Assembly: GCF_004216695.1 (NCBI RefSeq)
Contig: NZ_SGXC01000001.1
Span: forward strand, 1,860,001 to 1,924,000
Length of the DNA stretch: 64,000 bases
Direction of reading: 5' to 3'
Source: Pigmentiphaga kullae
Lineage (GTDB): Bacteria > Pseudomonadota > Gammaproteobacteria > Burkholderiales > Burkholderiaceae_B
The notes beneath the pieces were generated by a model, which was not told the origin of the DNA, searched no databases, and saw only the letters and a list, made by a program, of their open reading frames with translations. A program made the position numbers and the translations under genes. Positions 35,898 through 43,441 of the stretch are shown one piece after another. Every line of letters starts with the position of its first letter. Position 1 is the stretch's first letter.

Positions 35898-36770
35898 ATG
35901 TCAGTCGTTCGTATCGTCAGCTACAACATTCACAAGGGCGTGTCCGCCCTGGGCAAGCGCGAGTCCGTGCAGGAACTGCGCCTTGGTCTGCACGGGTTGC
36001 GCGCGGACCTGGCCTTCCTCCAGGAAGTCCAGGGCCGCAATGACAGGTCCGGCACCTTGCACGAGCAGCACGAGATGCTGGCCGCGGCGCTGCGGCTGGA
36101 GGCCGCCTATGGGCGCAATGCCGTCTACCGGCATACCGACCACGGCAATGCGCTGCTGTCGCGCTTCCCCATCTTGTCGCACCAGAATCAGGACATCTCC
36201 GATCACCGCATGGAGCAGCGCGGCCTGTTGCACGCGTGCGTGGGCATAGGCGGACACGAGGTGCATTGCTTCGTGGTCCATCTTGGACTGTTCGCGGGCA
36301 GCCGCTCGCGCCAGGTCGGCGCGCTGGTGTCGCGCATCGAGGAAGTCGTGCCGCCTTCGGCCCCCATCCTGATCGCGGGCGACTTCAACGACTGGACCAA
36401 CGTGCTGTCGGACATCCTGGTCGAACGCCTGGGGCTGCATGAGGTGTTCGCGACCGCGCCGCGGGGCAACAACGTGGAGCTGCCGCGCCTGCGCGATTCG
36501 GTCCGCATGCTGGGCCGGGTGCTGCGGGGCGGGGAAGCTTCGCCCTGGCGGCTGCGGCCGGGGTTCCAGGGGCCGCCCAAGCTGGGCCTGGGCAACGAGC
36601 TGATGGCGCCTCGTCCGCCCCGCACCTTCCCCGCCATCTTTCCGTGGTTGAGGCTGGACCGCATCTACCAGCGCGGCTTCTCGGTCAGGCAGGCCAGCGT
36701 GCTGTACGGCCGGCCCTGGACGCGCCTGTCCGACCACGCGCCGCTGCTGGCCGAACTGGAACTACCCTGA
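35898..36770 (+). CDS. endonuclease/exonuclease/phosphatase family protein
   Basis: 290 residues from ATG 35898; an ATG nine bases earlier is equally possible, as neither has a clear ribosome site. Catalytic features of the DNase I-like fold are RIVSYNIHKG (Asn), LAFLQEVQGR (metal Glu near 38), APILIAGDFNDW (Asp/Asn near 155) and LSDHAPLLAEL (catalytic His near the end). It likely hydrolyses phosphodiesters or a phospholipid-related ester. In Burkholderiales this gene often lies close to aspS and a cardiolipin synthase; here about 11 kb separates it from aspS. Its last nine bases overlap the convergent MFS gene. Confidence 0.9.
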   Translation: MSVVRIVSYNIHKGVSALGKRESVQELRLGLHGLRADLAFLQEVQGRNDRSGTLHEQHEMLAAALRLEAAYGRNAVYRHTDHGNALLSRFPILSHQNQDISDHRMEQRGLLHACVGIGGHEVHCFVVHLGLFAGSRSRQVGALVSRIEEVVPPSAPILIAGDFNDWTNVLSDILVERLGLHEVFATAPRGNNVELPRLRDSVRMLGRVLRGGEASPWRLRPGFQGPPKLGLGNELMAPRPPRTFPAIFPWLRLDRIYQRGFSVRQASVLYGRPWTRLSDHAPLLAELELP

Positions 36771-38114
36771 CAACTGCGTGCCGGGCCGCGCCGCGCTGAC
36801 CGCGGAGGCCGCGGCCAGGAACACGGCGGCCAGCACCAGGCCGGTGGTCGGCCCGTGCGCCGAGGCGGCGGTGAAGGCCAGCGCCACCAGCGCCGCGCCC
36901 AGGGCCATGCCGAACTGGCGCGCGGTGGCCTGCAGCCCGCCCGCGCCGCCGCTGCGATGGCGCGGCGCCGCGGTCAGCATGACCCGGTTATTGGGGGTCT
37001 GGAACATGCCGAAGCCTGTGCCGCAGACCACCATGCAGGCCATGATCCAGCCGTTGGGCGTGCTGGCCGGCAGCAGCGAGATGACCACCAGGCCGCCGGC
37101 AACCAGCCCCGCGCCTATCGAGCACAGGATCGATGGCGCGATGGACTCCGACAAGCGCCCGGCCACGGGGGCGGCGATGGCCACCGCCAGCGGCCAGGGC
37201 ACCATCAGCATGCCCATTTCCAGCTGGCTGCGGCCCAGGGTCTGCTGGAAGTAGAAGGGCAGCGAGATGTAGGAAATGGTCTGGCCCGAGAACGCGCAGA
37301 CCGAGGCGCCGACCGAGAACGCGAACTGGCGGATGCGCAGCAGGTCGAGCGGCAGCAGCGGCGTCGCCTGGGTCAGTTCGCGCCGGACCAGCGCCAGACC
37401 GCTGACCGCGCCGCAGGCCAGCAGCGCGAGCGCCGTCATGAAATCGTGCAGCAGCCGGTCCACGCCGACCACGATCAGGCCGAAGGTCAACCCGCTGAGG
37501 GCGGCGCTGAGGGCATCGAAAGGGCGCTTGGCGAGTTCGGTCTCGGGCAGCATGCGGCTGCCGATGGACAGGATGAACAGGCCGATGGGAAGGTTGACCG
37601 CGAACAGCCATGGCCAGGAGGCGACCGACAGGATCAGCGATCCTATCATCGGTCCGGCGGCGGACGAGGTCGCGACGACCAGCGCGTTATAGCCGATGGC
37701 CCGGCCGAACTGCTTCTGCGAATAGATGAAGCGCAGCAGCGCCGGCGTGACGCTCATGACCGCCGCCGCGCCCAGGCCCTGGAACACGCGGAAGGAAATC
37801 AGCATCGTGAACGACTGCGACATCGCGCAGCCCGCCGAGGCGATGGTGAAGGCCGTCAGGCCCGCGCCGAACACCCGCCGGTAGCCCAGGATTTCGCCCA
37901 GCGACGAGAAGGGCAGCAGGGCGACGACGATCGCGAGCTGGTAGGTGTTGACGATCCAGACGGCCTGGGCAGGCGAGACGCCCAGGTCACGCGCGATGGA
38001 CGGCAGCGCGACGTTGGTGATGGTGGTTTCCAGGACGGTCATCGCCATCGCCAGCATCGTGGCTGCCAGGGCCCAGTACTTGCGCGGCGGGGTAAGTCCG
38101 TCCAGGGGATGCAT
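36762..38114 (-). CDS. MFS transporter, DHA2 (EmrB/QacA) type
   Basis: 450 residues from ATG 38114. Fourteen-helix drug:H+ antiporter pattern: TVLETTITNVALPSIARDLG is the helix 1 motif with the DHA2 Asp replaced by Glu, GEILGYRRVFGAGL is motif A, and FRVFQGLGAAAVMSVTPALL is motif B. It is probably a drug or small-molecule exporter. It lies 38 bp downstream of the VanX-type gene on the same strand, which suggests co-transcription. The exact start is uncertain because no strong ribosome site is seen. Confidence 0.88.
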   Translation of the reverse strand: MHPLDGLTPPRKYWALAATMLAMAMTVLETTITNVALPSIARDLGVSPAQAVWIVNTYQLAIVVALLPFSSLGEILGYRRVFGAGLTAFTIASAGCAMSQSFTMLISFRVFQGLGAAAVMSVTPALLRFIYSQKQFGRAIGYNALVVATSSAAGPMIGSLILSVASWPWLFAVNLPIGLFILSIGSRMLPETELAKRPFDALSAALSGLTFGLIVVGVDRLLHDFMTALALLACGAVSGLALVRRELTQATPLLPLDLLRIRQFAFSVGASVCAFSGQTISYISLPFYFQQTLGRSQLEMGMLMVPWPLAVAIAAPVAGRLSESIAPSILCSIGAGLVAGGLVVISLLPASTPNGWIMACMVVCGTGFGMFQTPNNRVMLTAAPRHRSGGAGGLQATARQFGMALGAALVALAFTAASAHGPTTGLVLAAVFLAAASAVSAARPGTQLSG

Positions 38115-38152
38115 CTTCTTGTTGTGCGTGCGCCGTGCGCGCGGCGCGCGGA

Positions 38153-38935
38153 TCAGCGTACGGGGAAATTGAAATAGGTGTCCGGATACGGCTCTTCGTC
38201 CAGAGTGTAGTGCCACCACTCTTCGGGCAGGTTGCGAAAACCGTGCCTGGCCATCAGTTCCTTCAGGAACCGGCGATTGTGTCGGACAGCCTCGGGTAAA
38301 TCAGGATTGTCTGTATGCGACTTTACATCAAAAAGGTCGAAGGGGGTTCCCATGTCGACCTCGCCGCCGGCCAGCAGCGGACCACGGACGGGCAGGGCGG
38401 AGGCGGTTTCAGGCTCCAGCGCGGCCAGCGTCAGATCCACCGTGCTGCCCCGGCTGTGGCCGGATCGCTCGGCGATGTAGCCCAGTTCGAGCAGCGCGGC
38501 CTTGTCCACGCCGGGGAAGTATTCGGCCTTGGTCTTCTGGTCGGCTGCGTCGCGCGTCCAGGCCACGAAATCGGTCACGGCGCGCTGGGGCCGGTAGCAA
38601 TCGAAGATCTTCAGCGTCAGGCCCTGGGGCCGGACTTCGCGCTGCACGGCCAGCAGGCGCCGCGCGGCGGGTTCGGTCAGGATGCAGGTGGGGGCGTCGT
38701 AGCCCGCCGCCGGCCGGCCCATGAAGTTGGCGCTGCCGTGATAGCGGATGTCCAGCCGCACGGTCTGGGCGACGTCGGTCAGGTGGACGAAGCCGACGGG
38801 GATGGGAAGAAGCGGGTCTTCCTGGGCGTGGGCGACCGGCGAGAGCAGCGCCGCGGCGGCGAGACAGGCGCCGGTGGCTTGCGCCAGCGAACCGGCCGGG
38901 CGCCGGTCGTCCTGGTCGGAGGAGCGGTTCTTCAT
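38153..38935 (-). CDS. D-alanyl-D-alanine dipeptidase (VanX/DdpX family), exported
   Basis: 260 residues. A signal peptide ends at AHAQ (cleavage after residue 37), preceded by LAAAALLSPV, so the enzyme is periplasmic. The peptidase M15D zinc motif is SGHSRGSTVDLTL near residues 155-167 (His and Asp ligands), with EEWWHYTL near 236-243 giving the catalytic Glu and the third ligand. It hydrolyses D-Ala-D-Ala; in Gram-negatives this usually salvages cell-wall dipeptide rather than giving vancomycin resistance. No vanHA or dipeptide transporter is adjacent; an MFS gene follows instead. Confidence 0.93.
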   Translation of the reverse strand: MKNRSSDQDDRRPAGSLAQATGACLAAAALLSPVAHAQEDPLLPIPVGFVHLTDVAQTVRLDIRYHGSANFMGRPAAGYDAPTCILTEPAARRLLAVQREVRPQGLTLKIFDCYRPQRAVTDFVAWTRDAADQKTKAEYFPGVDKAALLELGYIAERSGHSRGSTVDLTLAALEPETASALPVRGPLLAGGEVDMGTPFDLFDVKSHTDNPDLPEAVRHNRRFLKELMARHGFRNLPEEWWHYTLDEEPYPDTYFNFPVR

Positions 38936-39000
38936 TCGGGCATTCCATCTTGAAGCAGCGCATATTATGCGGCGTACGGCGCGCGGCGGGCCAGTTGCGC

Positions 39001-39006
39001 TATACT
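39001..39006 (+). promoter_or_regulatory. -10 element ahead of Mn riboswitch
   Basis: TATACT matches five of six bases of the sigma-70 -10 consensus and would start transcription near 39012-39014, just before the riboswitch. No good -35 is seen at 16-18 bases. Confidence 0.5.
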
Positions 39007-39011
39007 TGCGC

Positions 39012-39160
39012 CCGTCATTGGGGAGTAGCCTCCTTGCCTTCGGGTGCAAGGGCCTGCGTCAACACACTTGCCTACGGGCATGGCGCAGGCGGTCCAGGAC
39101 TTGGCAAGACCTTTGATCGTGCAGCTTCCGGTGGGCCGGGGCTGTTGCACGATCATTCGG
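39012..39160 (+). promoter_or_regulatory. yybP-ykoY manganese riboswitch
   Basis: The conserved parts of this class are all present in order: GGGGAGTAGCC at 39020-39030, the internal stem with GTCAACA near 39058, and GGCAAGACCTTTGATCG near 39103-39119. TGATCGTGCA (39114-39123) at the aptamer end can instead pair with TGCACGATCA (39146-39155), giving a natural on/off switch. A GGGCCGG/CCGGCCC hairpin also sits ahead of the start codon. It leads directly into a UPF0016 manganese exporter gene, the standard target: manganese binding should raise expression. Confidence 0.93.
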
Positions 39161-39191
39161 TCAACCGTCCGGCCCGGAGCGCGTATCAAAC

Positions 39192-39752
39192 ATGGAAGCC
39201 TTCCTCGTCTCGACCGGCATCGTCGCCCTGGCCGAGATCGGCGACAAAACCCAACTACTCGCCCTGTTCCTGGCTGCCCGCTGGCGGCGGCCCTGGCCCA
39301 TCATCCTGGGCATCTTCACCGCAACCATCGTCAATCACGCCCTGGCCGGCGCCGTCGGCGCATGGCTGACGCAGGTCATCGGCCCCGATGCGCTGCGCTG
39401 GATACTGGGCGTTTCCTTCATCGCCATGGCGGCCTGGATGCTCGTTCCCGACAAGCTCGACGAAGCCGACACCGGCAGGCTCCGGCTGGGCGTGTTCGGC
39501 ACCACGGTCGTGGCGTTCTTCCTGGCGGAGATGGGAGACAAGACGCAGGTCGCGACCGTCGCGCTGGTCGCCCAGTTCCAGGCCTATTACGCCGTCGTGG
39601 CCGGAACCACCCTGGGCATGCTGATCGCCAACGTGCCGGCCGTGCTGCTGGGCGACAAGCTGGCCCACAGGCTGCCGGTGCGCCTGGTGCATGGCATCGC
39701 GGCGCTGATCTTCGCCTGTCTGGGGCTGGCTGCGTTGTTCGGGCTGTTCTGA
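39192..39752 (+). CDS. UPF0016/GDT1 family manganese exporter
   Basis: 186 residues with six hydrophobic segments in two homologous halves. Each half carries the family signature in a membrane helix: EIGDKTQ near residues 15-21 and EMGDKTQ near 111-117. Bacterial members (MneA/Mnx) export manganese, and the upstream manganese riboswitch supports this directly. It therefore protects against excess manganese. No coupled gene follows; the nucleotidase begins 92 bp on. Confidence 0.94.
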   Translation: MEAFLVSTGIVALAEIGDKTQLLALFLAARWRRPWPIILGIFTATIVNHALAGAVGAWLTQVIGPDALRWILGVSFIAMAAWMLVPDKLDEADTGRLRLGVFGTTVVAFFLAEMGDKTQVATVALVAQFQAYYAVVAGTTLGMLIANVPAVLLGDKLAHRLPVRLVHGIAALIFACLGLAALFGLF

Positions 39753-39844
39753 CGGGTGCAACAGGATGTTCATGGAAGCTTCACGACCGTTACATGACAG
39801 GTCGCCATGCTTGGCGATCTTCTGTGGACATACGGACGAAGACC

Positions 39845-41794
39845 ATGAAAAAGATCCTGGGGGCCGGCGCGGGCCTGGCCGCGGTTCTGCTGACGGCGGG
39901 GTGCCTGTCGTCGGGCGACGACGATCCCATTCCCGTCGACCCGGGGCCGCAGGCGCGGCCCCTGGCGCTGACCATCCTGCATATCAACGACCACCATTCC
40001 CACCTGGACGCGACTTCGTCCACGCTGCAATTGAAAGTGGCCGACGGCTCGCGCAAGGCGGTCACGGTGTCGGCCGGCGGCTTCCCCCGGGTCAAGAGCG
40101 CGATCGACGAGCTGGCGGCGAAGTCCCCCAACGTGCTGAAGCTGCACGCCGGCGACGCGCTGACCGGTACGCTGTATTTCAACCGGGCGGGCGCGGTGGG
40201 CGAGCCCGATGCCGCCATGATGAATACCGTGTGCTTCGACGCCTTCGCGCTGGGCAACCACGAGTTCGACAAAGGTGACAGTGGCCTGAAGGGTTTCATC
40301 GACCTGCTCCACGCCGGAAGCTGCAAGACGCCCGTGCTGAGCGCCAACGTCAGCTTCGCCGCGGCGTCGGCGCTGCATCCCTCGCGCGCGCCGGGCGCCG
40401 TGTCGCCCTCGACCATCGTCGAACGCGACGGCCAGAAGATCGGCATCATCGGCCTGACGATCGCGGCCAAAACCCAGGCTTCCTCCAGCCCCGACAAGGG
40501 CACGGTGTTCGAGGACGAGGCGGTGGCCGCCCAGCGCCAGATCGACGCGCTGCGCAAGCAGGGCATCGACAAGATCATCCTGCTCAGCCACACCGGCTAC
40601 GGCTACGACAAGCAGATCATCGCCAGGCTCGACGGCGTGGACGTGCTGGTGGGCGGCGATTCGCACACCCTGCTGGGTCCCGACGCGATGGCGGCCACCT
40701 ACGGCATGGGCGCGACGCCGGGCGGCGCGTATCCCACGCGGGTGACCGACAAGCAGGGCAAGCCGGTGTGCCTGGTCCAGGTCTGGGAGTACAGCCGGGT
40801 GGTGGGCGAGCTGAAAGTCGAGTTCGACGCGAAGGGCGAGGTCAGCAAGTGCGAGGGCACGCCGCATGCCCTGATCGGCGATGACTTCGCCATCGGCGGC
40901 GCGGCGGTGGGTGCGGCTGACCGGACCGCGATCCTGGCGGACGTGCAGGCCAGCGGCTTCCTCAAGGTGACCGCGCCCAACGCCGCGGCCGCGCAGCGGC
41001 TGCAACCCTTCAAGCTGAAGGTGGACGAGTTCAACAAGACCGTCGTCGCGCAGGCTCCCGAGGAACTGTGCTCGCGCCGCGTCCCGGGCGGATCGCCCAC
41101 GCAGACCGCCGGCTGGAACGACTACGGCCGTTCGAGCGCGGCCTGCAATGCGCAGGGCGACGTGACCCGCCGCGGCGGCGACATCCAGCAGATCGTCGCG
41201 CAGGCTTTCCTCGAAATCGCGCAGAAGTCCTATGGCGGCGCCGACCTGACGCTGCAAAGCGGCGGCGGAGTGCGCGTACCCCTGCAAGGCGACATCACCG
41301 CCGGACGCGCGATCGAAGTCGTCCCCTTCGGCAACCAGTTGTACCGCCTGGAAGTGACCGCCACGGAAATCAAGAACCTGCTGGAAGACGGTATCGAGGC
41401 CACCTATGGCGGCACCGGCGCCACCGGGCCCTATCCCTACACCGGCGGATTGCGCTGGGACGTGGACGCCACCCGGCCCAAGGGCAGCCGCGTCGCCAAC
41501 ATCGAGCTGCGCGACAGCGCCACCGGCAACTGGGCGCTGCTGGACCTGGGCGATGCCACCCGCACCTACAAGCTGTTCGTGCTGAGCTTCAATGCCAACG
41601 GCGGCGACGGCTATGCCACGCTGGCGGCGGTCCCGGCGTCGCGCAGGCTGGACGTGGGCGTGTTGGATGCCGATGTGTTCCTGGAGTACATCGCGGCCCA
41701 ACCCAAGGCGGGCACCGGCCTGCCGCAGTTGCGCAAGATCGATGCGGGGCTCTACAGCACCAAGTCGCATCGGGACGCCTTCAGCGTGGACTGA
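39845..41794 (+). CDS. 5'-nucleotidase/UshA-like lipoprotein
   Basis: 649 residues from ATG 39845. The signal ends LLTAGC with lipidated Cys20, then a short acidic linker. The metallophosphatase domain has HINDHHSHLD near residues 46-55, LHAGDALTG, FALGNHEFDKGD, and SHTGYGYD/VGGDSHT, covering the dimetal ligands. The C-terminal 5'-nucleotidase domain, with GWNDYGRSSAACNAQGDVTR and TLQSGGGVRVPL, binds the base. It removes phosphate from nucleotides in the periplasm or at the outer membrane, supplying nucleoside and phosphate. Its 3' end overlaps the convergent orphan gene by 14 bases. Confidence 0.93.
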   Translation: MKKILGAGAGLAAVLLTAGCLSSGDDDPIPVDPGPQARPLALTILHINDHHSHLDATSSTLQLKVADGSRKAVTVSAGGFPRVKSAIDELAAKSPNVLKLHAGDALTGTLYFNRAGAVGEPDAAMMNTVCFDAFALGNHEFDKGDSGLKGFIDLLHAGSCKTPVLSANVSFAAASALHPSRAPGAVSPSTIVERDGQKIGIIGLTIAAKTQASSSPDKGTVFEDEAVAAQRQIDALRKQGIDKIILLSHTGYGYDKQIIARLDGVDVLVGGDSHTLLGPDAMAATYGMGATPGGAYPTRVTDKQGKPVCLVQVWEYSRVVGELKVEFDAKGEVSKCEGTPHALIGDDFAIGGAAVGAADRTAILADVQASGFLKVTAPNAAAAQRLQPFKLKVDEFNKTVVAQAPEELCSRRVPGGSPTQTAGWNDYGRSSAACNAQGDVTRRGGDIQQIVAQAFLEIAQKSYGGADLTLQSGGGVRVPLQGDITAGRAIEVVPFGNQLYRLEVTATEIKNLLEDGIEATYGGTGATGPYPYTGGLRWDVDATRPKGSRVANIELRDSATGNWALLDLGDATRTYKLFVLSFNANGGDGYATLAAVPASRRLDVGVLDADVFLEYIAAQPKAGTGLPQLRKIDAGLYSTKSHRDAFSVD

Positions 41795-42617
41795 GTTCCA
41801 CGAAATGTCCCGCGCTGTCCACCACGGCGCTGCCGACCATTGCAGTAGCCGGGCCGATGGCAAATTGAGCTTTGATTCCAGCATCAAGGTTCGCTTGGGC
41901 GAGGCCGGAGTTGATCGCACCGGAGGCAGCGAACGAGACTGGGAACAGTTGGAAGGTGGTGCCTATCTTCTTGAATACATCGATTGCGGTCATCTGATCG
42001 CGGCGGTCGCCTTCGGCTAAGGTTGGTTCCAGCGATTCGCGAGTCTTGCCCCACGACGGCGTGTCCGTTGCCTTGCTATTGATGTTCGATCCGAAATGAA
42101 CCAGAAGAATTGTTATCGCACCGGATAGGGCACCTTGCTTGGCCGGGGCCATCGCCGGCAGGAATTTGGCGATCAGATTGGCCATGGCAAATGGAGCGCC
42201 ATTGGCGAAACCCTTTAGGGCGTTGGCGGGAAGATCGATAGCCAGATCGGCAAAGGTAAAAAGGCTTTCCAATTCGTGCGGGTTTTCGCCCCGCTCAAGC
42301 AGTCGGTCCGCCCGCTGCTGCGCGAGCACTTCGACCGCGGCGTCGTTTTCTCCGTTCTTGAACGAGGCGAACTGTCGCTGGGTTACCGCGAGCAGGTCCG
42401 CACGAAGTGCCACCCGAGTTGCCGTAGAAGTGTTGTGGATGGATACGGCATCGCGAAGCGACAGTTCGATGGAGTTGCCCCGCCTGACCAATTCGTTCGA
42501 AGAAGTATTCAACGAAGTTGGAGGCGGAGGCCGTTCACGGTTCGAGCCCTCTTGAGGGGGAGGCTCGGATGCGTGAGCCGTATCCAGCGGTGAGGGGTTG
42601 TGAGGGGTGACATGCAT
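41781..42617 (-). CDS. orphan hypothetical protein in low-GC island; possible secreted protein
   Basis: 278 residues from ATG 42617, with AAGGA six bases upstream. The first 55 residues are rich in Ser, Thr, Pro, Asn and Glu with almost no hydrophobic run (MHVTPHNPSPLDTAHASEPP), then helical text follows, with a semi-hydrophobic stretch LPANALKGFANGAPFAMANL and GALSGAITILLVHFG. No family is recognised and there is no Sec signal. The polar N-terminus is of the type seen in type III secreted effectors, but no chaperone or secretion gene is near, so this is only a suggestion. The GC content is about 55 percent by hand count of several lines, well below neighbours, suggesting recent transfer. Confidence 0.7.
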   Translation of the reverse strand: MHVTPHNPSPLDTAHASEPPPQEGSNRERPPPPTSLNTSSNELVRRGNSIELSLRDAVSIHNTSTATRVALRADLLAVTQRQFASFKNGENDAAVEVLAQQRADRLLERGENPHELESLFTFADLAIDLPANALKGFANGAPFAMANLIAKFLPAMAPAKQGALSGAITILLVHFGSNINSKATDTPSWGKTRESLEPTLAEGDRRDQMTAIDVFKKIGTTFQLFPVSFAASGAINSGLAQANLDAGIKAQFAIGPATAMVGSAVVDSAGHFVELSPR

Positions 42618-42761
42618 GATATTTCCTTGAGTGAGACCGTCGTGGCTATCCTGTAGGAAGAGATGCCTCAACGATGTTTCGCATGGGTGATGGATGGGCG
42701 GCGGTAGGTTTCTGCGACGCTGTGCCGCACGGACCAGTAAGACGGAGCGCGCGGCGTAGTC

Positions 42762-43124
42762 CTATACACATCTGAACTGGGTGTCTGTTTCGTAGTCGTT
42801 GCTGGTGCTTAATGAAGGGAACACCGGTGTGTTGACATAGGCAGCCAGTTCAGCGGGTTGGCCGCGTCGGCCGGCTGCTTTCAGGGGAGGCCCCAAAAGG
42901 CGAGAGTGGGTCTTGATTACGATGTGGCGAAGCTGCCGATTGAAACAAGTGGATTTGGCCAGTCCGAGCGAATCGTTCAATGAATGTTGCTCGCTGGCAG
43001 CAATCGCGATGCTGCGGTAGCTGCCGTCTTCTTGTGACAGCAGGCTGACTTTGGCTGGGATCGCCGAGCATGCGGCCAGCAGGTAGACGGGCAGGGAAAG
43101 GATGACGTAGGCCTTGTTGCGCAT
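42762..43124 (-). CDS. small predicted lipoprotein in low-GC island
   Basis: 120 residues from ATG 43124, with AAGGAG eight bases before. The signal VILSLPVYLLAAC gives a lipobox LAAC with lipidated Cys19, so the protein should be anchored in the outer or inner membrane. The rest is polar with two Cys residues (STCFNRQL and the terminal FRCV) that could form a disulfide. No family is recognised. It lies in the same GC-poor island and strand as the orphan gene at 41781-42617, 144 bp upstream of it. Confidence 0.75.
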   Translation of the reverse strand: MRNKAYVILSLPVYLLAACSAIPAKVSLLSQEDGSYRSIAIAASEQHSLNDSLGLAKSTCFNRQLRHIVIKTHSRLLGPPLKAAGRRGQPAELAAYVNTPVFPSLSTSNDYETDTQFRCV

Positions 43125-43441
43125 GGCAAGCTCCTTGACGGGAGGCGAAGTGGTGCCTGTGGACATGAGTGGCAAGTGCACCGTGGGCGGTTCCGGCGTA
43201 TTCTTCGCGCACCATGCAGCGGCGACTCCGGCGCTGTGAGGGAGTCGTACGCTTCGCATGGGTGGCCGCCAGGACGCAGGAAGTTCTCCACGGCGGTAGA
43301 CTATCCGGTGTGACGGGCCGCCCGATGCGCGGGTGGCCGCCTGATGCCGGGTTTCCTCAGTCCGCTCATGCGCCGGCCTCGCCACGCATGCCCCTTATAG
43401 ATGGGGCCGGCGATGCCGGCCCGCTTACCGCCAGGAAGATC
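43125..43441. other. 317-bp intergenic region between island and beta-oxidation operon
   Basis: No gene is supported here. It contains a copy of TTCGCATGGGTG at 43254-43265, also found at 42678-42689, and near its right end a perfect GGGCCGGC/GCCGGCCC inverted repeat (43404-43411 and 43415-43422) 20 bases before the next start codon. Promoters for both flanking genes must lie here but none stands out. Confidence 0.6.

Noticed and set aside
36762-36770. Nine-base overlap of convergent phosphatase and MFS genes as a frameshift sign
   Set aside because: Both proteins end at normal family lengths; convergent overlaps of this size are common in compact genomes.
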